Positions 1 through 5,287 of a stretch of DNA of 5,613 nt are shown here, piece by piece. The position numbers and the translations under genes are program-made. Where the stretch lies: contig JANWKK010000272.1 of NCBI GenBank assembly GCA_025451425.1, forward strand, positions 1-5,613, in the 5' to 3' direction. This DNA is from Gemmatimonadaceae bacterium. GTDB taxonomy: Bacteria; Gemmatimonadota; Gemmatimonadetes; Gemmatimonadales; Gemmatimonadaceae. The notes beneath the pieces were generated by a model, which was not told the origin of the DNA, searched no databases, and was given only the letters and a program-made list of their open reading frames with translations. The stretch's first letter is position 1. Every line of letters begins with the position of its first letter.

Positions 1-513
1 GAAGCAGTTGCACGAGGCGAAGCGTGGCTGCGTCAGCAGCAAGTTGAGCTATCGAGACGCAGTGGCGACGCTGAGGTTCTGATCATTACGGGACGAGGCA
101 AGAACAGTCCGGGCGGCGTATCTGTCGTTAGGAGCGCAATCGAGGGACTGATCCATCGGCTCAAGCCGCGCGGCGTGGTCGCTTCGCATCGCGAGCATAC
201 GCCGGGCTCGTTCGTCGTCACGCTGGCGCCGGTTCATGCGCTGTGGAGCGCGCCAATGCGTGCTCCCGAAATCGCCCCGCCGCAGTCCGATCCCCCTTCG
301 CTCGAGGCGCTGGATCGAGAGACGCGCGAGTTGCTGCGGCAGTTGGCTGAGCGTTCGCTCGAACAATTAGGCGTTCGCGGCGATCGAGATCGGTTCATCG
401 ATGCCGAAATGGTCCGGCACTTCAGCGTGCTCGCCGCCACGATCGCGGCGGATTACCAGAGAGAGGATCGGCTCCGCGCGGCAATTCGGAGAGCGCTCGA
501 GGAGTATGACTGA
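1..513 (+). CDS. Smr-domain protein, 5' end cut by the window
   Basis: The open frame runs in from base 1 and ends at TGA 511-513, giving 170 visible residues. Residues 1-77 look like the Smr (small MutS-related) domain, a family known for DNA or RNA nicking or binding. The strand-helix core LIITGRGKNSPGG (27-39) matches the usual hIhGxGxxSxGG signature. It is followed by a helix (VSVVRSAIEGLI) and a closing strand GSFVVTL (69-75). The domain's usual N-terminal LDLHG box would lie just upstream of the window, so the full length is unknown. Residues 85-170 are a charged, probably helical C-terminal extension rich in Glu and Arg that I do not recognise. Only the Smr domain is visible, so this could be a stand-alone Smr protein or the tail of a longer protein such as a MutS2-like one. 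The extension after Smr argues against standard MutS2, where Smr is C-terminal. The gene overlaps the methyltransferase start, which implies cotranscription. Confidence 0.8.
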   Translation, partial: EAVARGEAWLRQQQVELSRRSGDAEVLIITGRGKNSPGGVSVVRSAIEGLIHRLKPRGVVASHREHTPGSFVVTLAPVHALWSAPMRAPEIAPPQSDPPSLEALDRETRELLRQLAERSLEQLGVRGDRDRFIDAEMVRHFSVLAATIAADYQREDRLRAAIRRALEEYD

Positions 514-1321
514 TCGTCAAGGTTCTTCCTCGTCGGGCGGCGCGTCGTCGCGTGAGTGGAATGCGGCGGCGTACCACGCCGTCTCCGATCCGCAGTATGC
601 CTGGGGACTTCGTGTTCTCGACCGTGTCCAACTTGCCGGCGATGAAGATGTACTCGACGCAGGTTGCGGCTCGGGTCGACTGACGAAAGAGCTCGCGTCG
701 AGAACTCCCGCTGGATTCGTGGTCGCGTGTGACCTCTCGGACAACATGGCTCGTGCCGCCGCGCACACGTTAGGCGGTGTTTGCGCGATGCCCGTTGTCT
801 GCGCCGACCTCGTGTCTTTGCCATTCAGCCGGGCATTCGATCTGATCTTCAGTACGGCGACCTTTCATTGGATTCAGGATCATGATCGGCTATTCGGCGA
901 GCTCCGCGCCGTCTTGCGCGACGGCGGCCGCATGGAGGCCCAGTGTGGTGGCGGACCTAACCTGGAAGTCATTCATGCCCGAGCTAACGCGCTCGCCGCT
1001 GAACCCACATTTCAAGCATGTTTCGCGGCCTGGCGAGAGCCCTGGCGCTTCGCGACCCCTGAGGACACCGAACGCCGCCTCCTGCAAGCCGGGTTTCGTA
1101 GCGCGCATTGCTGGCTCGAGCACGCGCCAACCAGATTTCCCGATGCCGGCCGATTTCGATCTTTCGTTGAAGCAGTCGTGTTACGGCCGTACCTCGAGAA
1201 GCTCTCGAGGGATGATCTACGAAAACGATTCGTGGACGCCCTCGTCTCCCAGGCGAAAGAAGACGATCCTTCGTTTACCCTCGATTACTGGCGGTTGAAC
1301 ATCAGTGCGGCCACGGTCTGA
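506..1321 (+). CDS. Class I SAM-dependent methyltransferase, Tam-like
   Basis: A 271-residue protein, close to the roughly 250-residue trans-aconitate methyltransferase (Tam) type. It shows the Rossmann methyltransferase motifs in order: motif I VLDAGCGSGRL (49-59), the acidic end of strand 2 at Asp76 (VVACDLSDNM), motif II around Asp101 (CADLVSLPF), and FDLIFSTATFHWIQDHDRLF (111-130). That last segment resembles Tam's DLIFANASLQWLPDHYELF. LRDGG (137-141) follows. The C-terminal half carries LRPYLEKLSRDD (226-237), recalling LRPWLQDLTESE in Tam. The substrate is not readable from sequence; trans-aconitate or another small carboxylic acid is only a family-based guess. The protein is probably cytosolic, with no signal peptide or membrane segment. 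An in-frame ATG exists at 401 deep inside the Smr gene. The ATG at 506 is preferred because it gives a normal family N-terminus (REWNAAAYHAVSDPQ) and only an 8-bp overlap. A GAGGAG lies at 499-504, too close to be an ideal ribosome site, so translational coupling to the Smr gene is likely. Confidence 0.85.
   Translation: MTDRQGSSSSGGASSREWNAAAYHAVSDPQYAWGLRVLDRVQLAGDEDVLDAGCGSGRLTKELASRTPAGFVVACDLSDNMARAAAHTLGGVCAMPVVCADLVSLPFSRAFDLIFSTATFHWIQDHDRLFGELRAVLRDGGRMEAQCGGGPNLEVIHARANALAAEPTFQACFAAWREPWRFATPEDTERRLLQAGFRSAHCWLEHAPTRFPDAGRFRSFVEAVVLRPYLEKLSRDDLRKRFVDALVSQAKEDDPSFTLDYWRLNISAATV
1192..1210. repeat. Short perfect inverted repeat inside the methyltransferase gene
   Basis: CCTCGAGA (1192-1199) and TCTCGAGG (1203-1210) form 8-bp perfect arms around a 3-base loop. 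The repeat codes for part of the LEKLSRD segment near the C-terminus of the methyltransferase. It contains two CTCGAG hexamers, a word that is common in this window. No T-run follows, and the gene continues for another 110 bases, so a terminator role is unlikely. It may be a by-product of codon choice. Confidence 0.5.
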
Positions 1322-1373
1322 ATGCATTTCGGCGCAACCTCACAAAGTCACTAATCGCTGCCACTCATCATCA

Positions 1374-3527
1374 ATGAGCAAGCTCTCACTCGCCTCTCTC
1401 GCGGCCATTCTGGCCATCACTGCGTCGTCTGGCCTTGCGGCGCAACAGAACCTGGTTGGGTACTCGCCAGCGACCGCCACTCGCGAGCGGCAAATAGAAT
1501 CCGACGCGATCCAGCGACCGAGTCCAACGAGCGCGGCGGCACACTCCCGAGCATTGTCGCGCGACGTTCACGTGGCCGGCACTCCGGCGCAGGCGCGTAC
1601 CCGCGACTACGTGATCGCACAGATGAAATCCTGGGGCCTCGAGACGGAGGTTCGGAGCTACGAGATCTGGATGCCCCACGCCACCGACGTTCGCGTGTGG
1701 CGAATGGCTCCTGACACTCTTCGTTTGAATCTCGCCGAGCCGGCCATACCTAACGATCCAGCATCGTCGCTGACACAGTACCCCACCGTGAACGGCTACA
1801 GCGGGCAGGGCGATGTCACCGGCGAAGTCGTGTACGTCAATTACGGACTGATCGAGGACTACGCGCAGCTCGACTCACTCGGCGTCTCCGTCAAAGGCAA
1901 GATTGCCATCGCCCGGTACGGCCGATCGTTCCGCGGCATCAAAGCCCGTGAAGCCGAGCGCCACGGGGCAGCAGCGTTGATCATCTACAGCGATCCACAA
2001 GACGACGGGTTCGTTCGCGGAGATGTCTATCCCGAAGGACCGATGCGTCCTTCGGGAGGCGTCCAGCGCGGCAGTGTCTTGAACACCGATGGTGATCCTT
2101 CGACGCCATCCTACCCGAGCAATCGAAACGCGCCGCGGCTGCCCGAGAGCAAGATGGACATTCCGCACATTCCCGTCGTCCCAATGAGCTACGGCAACGC
2201 GGCCGAGCTGCTGAGGAATGTGCGGGGGGTGAGCGTGCCGCAGTTGTGGCAGGGCGGGCTCCCGTTCCGCTATCACATCGGCCCGGGTCCCGTGAAGGCG
2301 AGAGTCGTTGTCCACGATGACCGCGCCACGCGCGCGCTGAAGCCGATTTACGACACATTCGGAATCATCCGTGGCAGTGAGCTTCCGGACGAACTGGTCA
2401 TCGTCGGCGGGCATCGCGACGCGTGGGGTCCTGGCACGGCGGACAACGTCAGCGGAACCGTGAGCGTCCTCGAGTCGGCGCGCGCCGTCGCTGAGCAGGT
2501 GAAGAACGGGATGCGACCGAAGCGAACGATTGTCTTCGCCACGTGGGACGCCGAAGAATGGGGTTTGATCGGCTCTGTAGAGTATGTCGAGGACGACTCG
2601 CTGCGCCTAACGAAGGATGCGGTCGCGTACTTCAACCAGGACGTCGCCGCGCAGGGGCCACGCTTCAACGGAGGCGGCTCGCCCTCGCTCCGCCCCACGA
2701 TCCGCTCCGTCGCCAGCGGGGTACCCGATCCGAATGGTCATGGCAGCGTGTACTCGGAGTGGCGACGAGCCTCTGCGGTCGCTGATTCATCGGAGCCAGC
2801 GATGGGCGATCCGGGCGGCGGATCGGATTTCGCTCCGTTCTACAATCACCTCGGGATTCCCATCGCCGAGTGGGGTTTTGGGGGCGCGGGCGGCGTATAC
2901 CATTCGCAGTACGACGACTTCAACTGGATGTCGAAGTTCGGCGATCCCGGCTTTCTGTATCACGCGACGGCGGCGCGCATCGCCGCGGGCATGGTACTGC
3001 GCGTCGCCAATGCGGACGTGCTGCCTTACGACTACGTCGAGTTCGCGCGCACGATGCGGCACTATCTCACGAATATCGATCGAGCATTCGCGCAGCATCG
3101 ATGGGACGCAGCGTCCCCGACAGCTCCTCTGCGTGTCGCGATCGATCACATGGAGGAGATGGCCGTTGGCTTCTCGAGCGCGCGCGACGCGGCCTTGGCT
3201 ACGGGAACGGCTGGGAAGGACGCGCTCGAGGAGACGAATCGCGCGCTGATGCGAGTCGAGCGCGCATTGACGCGGTCGGAAGGACTGCATGGCCGACCCT
3301 GGTTTCGCAACCTGATCTACGTTGCGGACGAGGACAACGGCTACGCGAACATGGCGCTTCCAACCATCAATGAAGCGATCCGTCGTAGTGATTCGACGCT
3401 TGCGAAGCGCGAAATTGCCGATCTTGCCGCGCGGTTCGATGAGGCGACGCGCGCGCTCGCGGACGCGCGGCGAGCAATCAGCGCTGCGTCATCCAACGGC
3501 CAACAAGAACGCCGACCGCAGCGCTGA
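1374..3527 (+). CDS. Secreted M28 metallopeptidase, glutamate carboxypeptidase II-like
   Basis: A 717-residue zinc exopeptidase, near the length of human GCPII. From ATG 1374 it begins with a Sec signal peptide (MSK, a hydrophobic core, SGLAAQQ; cleavage near residue 23), so it acts in the periplasm or outside the cell. A start at 1305 would bury this signal and overlap the upstream gene. A protease-associated domain (about 120-290) carries GKIAIARYGRSFRGIKA and SGGVQRGSVLN. The M28 catalytic domain has GGHRDAWGPGTADN (His347, Asp357), WDAEEWG (catalytic Glu394, ligand Glu395), FNQD (Asp423) and YHS (His510). Spacings match the GCPII ligands His377, Asp387, Glu424/425, Asp453 and His553. The rest (about 545-705) resembles the helical TfR-like dimerisation domain. 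The GCPII residue Lys699, which helps bind a P1' glutamate side chain, reads as Gly656 here, so specificity is probably not glutamate. No Shine-Dalgarno motif precedes the start. The 3' end overlaps the opposing gene by 50 bp. Confidence 0.93.
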   Translation: MSKLSLASLAAILAITASSGLAAQQNLVGYSPATATRERQIESDAIQRPSPTSAAAHSRALSRDVHVAGTPAQARTRDYVIAQMKSWGLETEVRSYEIWMPHATDVRVWRMAPDTLRLNLAEPAIPNDPASSLTQYPTVNGYSGQGDVTGEVVYVNYGLIEDYAQLDSLGVSVKGKIAIARYGRSFRGIKAREAERHGAAALIIYSDPQDDGFVRGDVYPEGPMRPSGGVQRGSVLNTDGDPSTPSYPSNRNAPRLPESKMDIPHIPVVPMSYGNAAELLRNVRGVSVPQLWQGGLPFRYHIGPGPVKARVVVHDDRATRALKPIYDTFGIIRGSELPDELVIVGGHRDAWGPGTADNVSGTVSVLESARAVAEQVKNGMRPKRTIVFATWDAEEWGLIGSVEYVEDDSLRLTKDAVAYFNQDVAAQGPRFNGGGSPSLRPTIRSVASGVPDPNGHGSVYSEWRRASAVADSSEPAMGDPGGGSDFAPFYNHLGIPIAEWGFGGAGGVYHSQYDDFNWMSKFGDPGFLYHATAARIAAGMVLRVANADVLPYDYVEFARTMRHYLTNIDRAFAQHRWDAASPTAPLRVAIDHMEEMAVGFSSARDAALATGTAGKDALEETNRALMRVERALTRSEGLHGRPWFRNLIYVADEDNGYANMALPTINEAIRRSDSTLAKREIADLAARFDEATRALADARRAISAASSNGQQERRPQR
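2030..2057. repeat. Strong 11-bp hairpin inside the peptidase gene
   Basis: TCCCGAAGGAC (2030-2040) and GTCCTTCGGGA (2047-2057) are perfect inverted arms around the loop CGATGC. The repeat lies in the protease-associated domain and encodes the segment around YPEGPMRPSGG. No T-run follows. It may be chance plus codon choice, or a structure in the mRNA or DNA. Confidence 0.7.
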
Positions 3528-5160
3528 CAAGAACGATCATCGAGATCAGGAGACCGAGCGTTAGAAGTTGTATAACGGGTCGGTCTCCTGCATGCTGTGG
3601 CGGCGCGTCTTCACGCAGGCGCCCATCCGAGAGACGTGTTACCGGGAGCGCCACCGCTCGCTCGGCGAATCGAGCATTGGTGTCGCGTTCTTCATCTACT
3701 CGCCGCGCGGGCGGTGCCCGGCGCGGCGCGACTGTCTCGACGACCTCGACCCCCGTCGCAACGATCGTCGACGACATCTCGATTGGCGACGATGGCATCG
3801 GCGGCATCGTTTCGGCAAGGGTCGTCGCAGCTGAATCGCTAGTTGGCGGGGTCGCTTGAGTCCGCGACTCTTCTTTCTCGCTCCGTGTCGGAGGTTCGGG
3901 CGCGCGCGGCTGATCCGTGCTCGGTGCGATCGGAGCTTCAACATCGGTCGAGGCGCGGCTGAGACGCGTAGGTAAACGTCGCCTCGCGACATAGGTGCGA
4001 GGTAGCTGTCTGCCGTCCGCGTCGCGCGCGGTTGGTAGCCCGACGCCGGTGAGTCGAGCCACGCCGTGGGCCGGCGAGTAGCGGCGGCCGGAGTGCGGCG
4101 GGTGAGCGGACGGCGTTGTCTCAATCTCACGCCGCGGGACGCGCGGTGTCGGCGCGTTCTCATCACCTGAGAAATGAGGAGGCCCGTTAGGCATCGCTTG
4201 TTCCGCCGCCGGCGCACTCACGACACTCACTTGCGGAGAAACCAGTTCGATCGGGCTGCGCGGAGTGGCGGGAAGCGACAATGACGTTTCGGTGACAATC
4301 GTCTCATCGAGAATCGGATGCGAGGCGCGCGGCGGCTCGAGCTCCGCAACTCGAGCGCGTGCGTGCATTGCGTCAACGTCGGCCGCCGCTCCGCTGCAAA
4401 CACAACCCAGCGTGGGAGCAACATCGATCAGCGCCGGTTTCCCGGAGAGGAGATGCTGCGCCAACTCGACTGGCAGTTCCTCGCCGAACAACTCGACCAG
4501 AGACCGTGCCGCGATGGTACCATTACCTTCCGCTGACCAGAGCATCGCTGTCGTGGGAAGCCCGCCCGGCTGCGAACGATACCGACGACGATCCGGTGGA
4601 ATCACGGAATCGAAGTAATCGGGCTGCTGTTCGATCGCGATCTGATGATCGCCGAAGATCGCAAGCAACGCCTCGGGTGTGAGTCGCGCGTCAATCGAAT
4701 CGTCCGTCGCGAACGGACAGCGGCCCACGTACGTGATTCGCAACTTTCGCGGCGAGTGCATCGCTCGTAGATAACGCGCGAGCGCGACTGGCGGTGCAAC
4801 AAGCGAGAGAAGAAAAGGTCGCAAATCGGTGCCGACAGCAAGCAGTCGGTTCGCGACGTGCGGACAGCTACACTGAATTGCGGGAAGCTGCCCGTGGTGT
4901 CGTAAGGCACGAAGCGAAGCCGCGGCGATGAGCTCGTCTCCCCAACTCGCGGGCACGACATTCTGATATCCAACGAGCATGCACGCATGCGCGAGCTGGA
5001 TCGGCGTCGCTGGCAGCGCAGCAAGAAGCGCATCCGCGCCGAGTACTACAATCGACGGGATACGCATGTTGCTATCTGTTTCGCTCTCGGGCGCGCCGAA
5101 CGTCATGAGCTTCGTGAATCCTCCCGGCGCGCAAACGCGATCAACGGACATCGACCACAT
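3478..5160 (-). CDS. Tail-anchored protein with a [FeFe]-hydrogenase-like domain
   Basis: 560 codons from ATG 5160 to the stop at 3480-3478. Later ATGs at 5151, 5106 and 5067 are possible. The one at 5106 has GGGAGG 13 bases upstream, and the one at 5067 starts right at the domain (MRIPSIVVLGADALL). Residues 35-265 resemble the H-cluster domain of iron-only hydrogenases (Fe_hyd_lg_C) in motif order: ASWGDELIA (cf. FGADLTI), AIQCSCPHV (cf. TSCCPAW), LVAPPVALARYL (cf. CKSPQQMFGAL), TYVGRCPFATDD (cf. SIMPCTAKKFE), DARLTPEALLAIF (cf. DAVLTTRELARMI) and LGCVCSGA (cf. the final Cys motif). Cys99, Cys148 and Cys253 fit three of the four cluster ligands. The fourth is absent, with an extra Cys255. 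No N-terminal ferredoxin domain is present. Residues 275-525 are Pro/Ser/Thr/Arg-rich and probably disordered. VIQLLTLGLLISMIVLVSAA (529-548), extending to Val553, is one transmembrane helix, with only RWMTQR after it. The N-terminal domain therefore likely faces the cytosol. A sensor or Fe-S scaffold role is inference; a working hydrogenase is doubtful. I am sure of the gene and fairly sure of the fold. Confidence 0.72.
   Translation of the reverse strand: MWSMSVDRVCAPGGFTKLMTFGAPESETDSNMRIPSIVVLGADALLAALPATPIQLAHACMLVGYQNVVPASWGDELIAAASLRALRHHGQLPAIQCSCPHVANRLLAVGTDLRPFLLSLVAPPVALARYLRAMHSPRKLRITYVGRCPFATDDSIDARLTPEALLAIFGDHQIAIEQQPDYFDSVIPPDRRRYRSQPGGLPTTAMLWSAEGNGTIAARSLVELFGEELPVELAQHLLSGKPALIDVAPTLGCVCSGAAADVDAMHARARVAELEPPRASHPILDETIVTETSLSLPATPRSPIELVSPQVSVVSAPAAEQAMPNGPPHFSGDENAPTPRVPRREIETTPSAHPPHSGRRYSPAHGVARLTGVGLPTARDADGRQLPRTYVARRRLPTRLSRASTDVEAPIAPSTDQPRAPEPPTRSEKEESRTQATPPTSDSAATTLAETMPPMPSSPIEMSSTIVATGVEVVETVAPRRAPPARRVDEERDTNARFAERAVALPVTRLSDGRLREDAPPQHAGDRPVIQLLTLGLLISMIVLVSAAVGVLVGRWMTQR
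3547..3590 (+). terminator. Two-part hairpin after the peptidase gene, possible terminator
   Basis: CAGGAGACCGA (3547-3557) and TCGGTCTCCTG (3580-3590) are perfect 11-bp arms. Inside them CGTTA (3559-3563) pairs with TAACG (3573-3577), leaving a 9-base loop and a small G/GG bulge. The hairpin starts 19 bases past the peptidase stop, the expected place for a terminator. No T-run follows on either strand, so a classic intrinsic terminator is not shown. An RNA end-stabilising structure or a factor-dependent stop is equally possible. All of it lies inside the opposing gene, coding for the segment from just before the transmembrane helix into it. Confidence 0.5.
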
Positions 5161-5169
5161 GTCGATGTC
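5147..5169. promoter_or_regulatory. 9-bp perfect inverted repeat around the upstream start codon
   Basis: GACATCGAC (5147-5155) and GTCGATGTC (5161-5169) flank the 5-base centre CACAT. On the minus strand the centre reads ATGTG and holds the upstream-most start codon (5160-5158) of the hydrogenase-like gene. Two readings fit. It may be a DNA operator in the shared control region, with the true start further in at 5106 or 5067. It may instead be an mRNA hairpin that presents or hides the start codon. Confidence 0.55.
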
Positions 5170-5181
5170 GGTGCGGCCTCA

Positions 5182-5198
5182 TGCGCGCCGTGCGCGCA
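5182..5198. repeat. 7-bp perfect inverted repeat in the intergenic region
   Basis: TGCGCGC (5182-5188) and GCGCGCA (5192-5198) are separated by CGT. The repeat lies just downstream of the minus-strand promoter candidate, about where transcription would begin, so it could form a hairpin at the 5' end of that transcript or act as a repressor site. Arms made only of GC steps plus one T/A are easier to get by chance in GC-rich DNA. Confidence 0.4.
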
Positions 5199-5204
5199 CC
5201 CTGC

Positions 5205-5233
5205 AAAACAGGATGGAAACGTCAGCCTGTCAA
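5205..5233 (-). promoter_or_regulatory. Candidate sigma-70 promoter for the hydrogenase-like gene
   Basis: Read on the minus strand, a perfect -35 hexamer TTGACA (5233-5228) is followed by a 17-base spacer and TGTTTT (5210-5205), which matches three of six bases of the -10 consensus. Transcription would start near 5198, giving a leader of about 38 bases to ATG 5160 or about 130 bases to ATG 5067. The perfect -35 and ideal spacing support it; the weak -10 lowers confidence and could suggest activator dependence. Confidence 0.45.
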
Positions 5234-5246
5234 GAGCGGCCCAGAC

Positions 5247-5261
5247 ATTGCAACCTGCAAT
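5247..5261. promoter_or_regulatory. Candidate operator palindrome between the divergent genes
   Basis: ATTGCA (5247-5252) and TGCAAT (5256-5261) form a perfect palindrome with a 3-base centre. It lies 26 bp before the GTG start of the Crp-like gene and 13 bp upstream of the minus-strand TTGACA box, so one bound dimer could influence both genes. It does not match the E. coli CRP (TGTGA-N6-TCACA) or FNR (TTGAT-N4-ATCAA) site. Binding by the adjacent regulator is inference. Confidence 0.4.
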
Positions 5262-5277
5262 ACCGTTGGCCGGAAGC

Positions 5278-5281
5278 GAGG
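5278..5281 (+). promoter_or_regulatory. Ribosome binding site deciding the Crp-like start
   Basis: GAGG sits six bases before the GTG at 5288, a good Shine-Dalgarno spacing. A second GTG at 5282 would instead rely on GGAA at 5272-5275, also six bases upstream. Choosing between them changes the protein by only two residues. Confidence 0.45.
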
Positions 5282-5287
5282 GTGGTC

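Noticed and set aside
401..505. Longer methyltransferase start at 401
   Set aside because: It would add 35 Arg-rich residues read out of frame through the Smr gene; the ATG at 506 gives a normal N-terminus.
1295..1323. TTGAAC with CTGAAT 17 bases later as a peptidase promoter
   Set aside because: Only three of six -10 bases match, and none of the first three; not enough to report as a feature.
1305..1373. Longer peptidase start at 1305
   Set aside because: It would put 23 residues before a clear signal peptide and overlap the methyltransferase stop.
1875..2414. A 179-codon minus-strand frame opposite the peptidase gene
   Set aside because: It is antisense to strongly conserved GCPII-like sequence, has no motif of its own, and is explained by high GC leaving few stops.
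301..4356. Frequent CTCGAG hexamers, at least ten
   Set aside because: Many are Leu-Glu codon pairs (CTC GAG) or similar in-frame choices in GC-rich genes, so codon use explains them.
3568..4682. Several plus-strand reading frames of 65-117 codons opposite the minus-strand gene
   Set aside because: They lie wholly within the 560-codon minus-strand gene, have Arg/Ser-rich compositions typical of antisense frames, and show no recognisable domains or ribosome sites.
3478..5160. Annotating the minus-strand gene as an active hydrogenase (hydA)
   Set aside because: One cluster ligand and the proton-relay Cys are missing, and there is no ferredoxin domain or maturase gene in view.
5200..5212. CCTG-CAAAA-CAGG inverted repeat
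   Set aside because: The arms are only 4 bp, short enough to be expected by chance.
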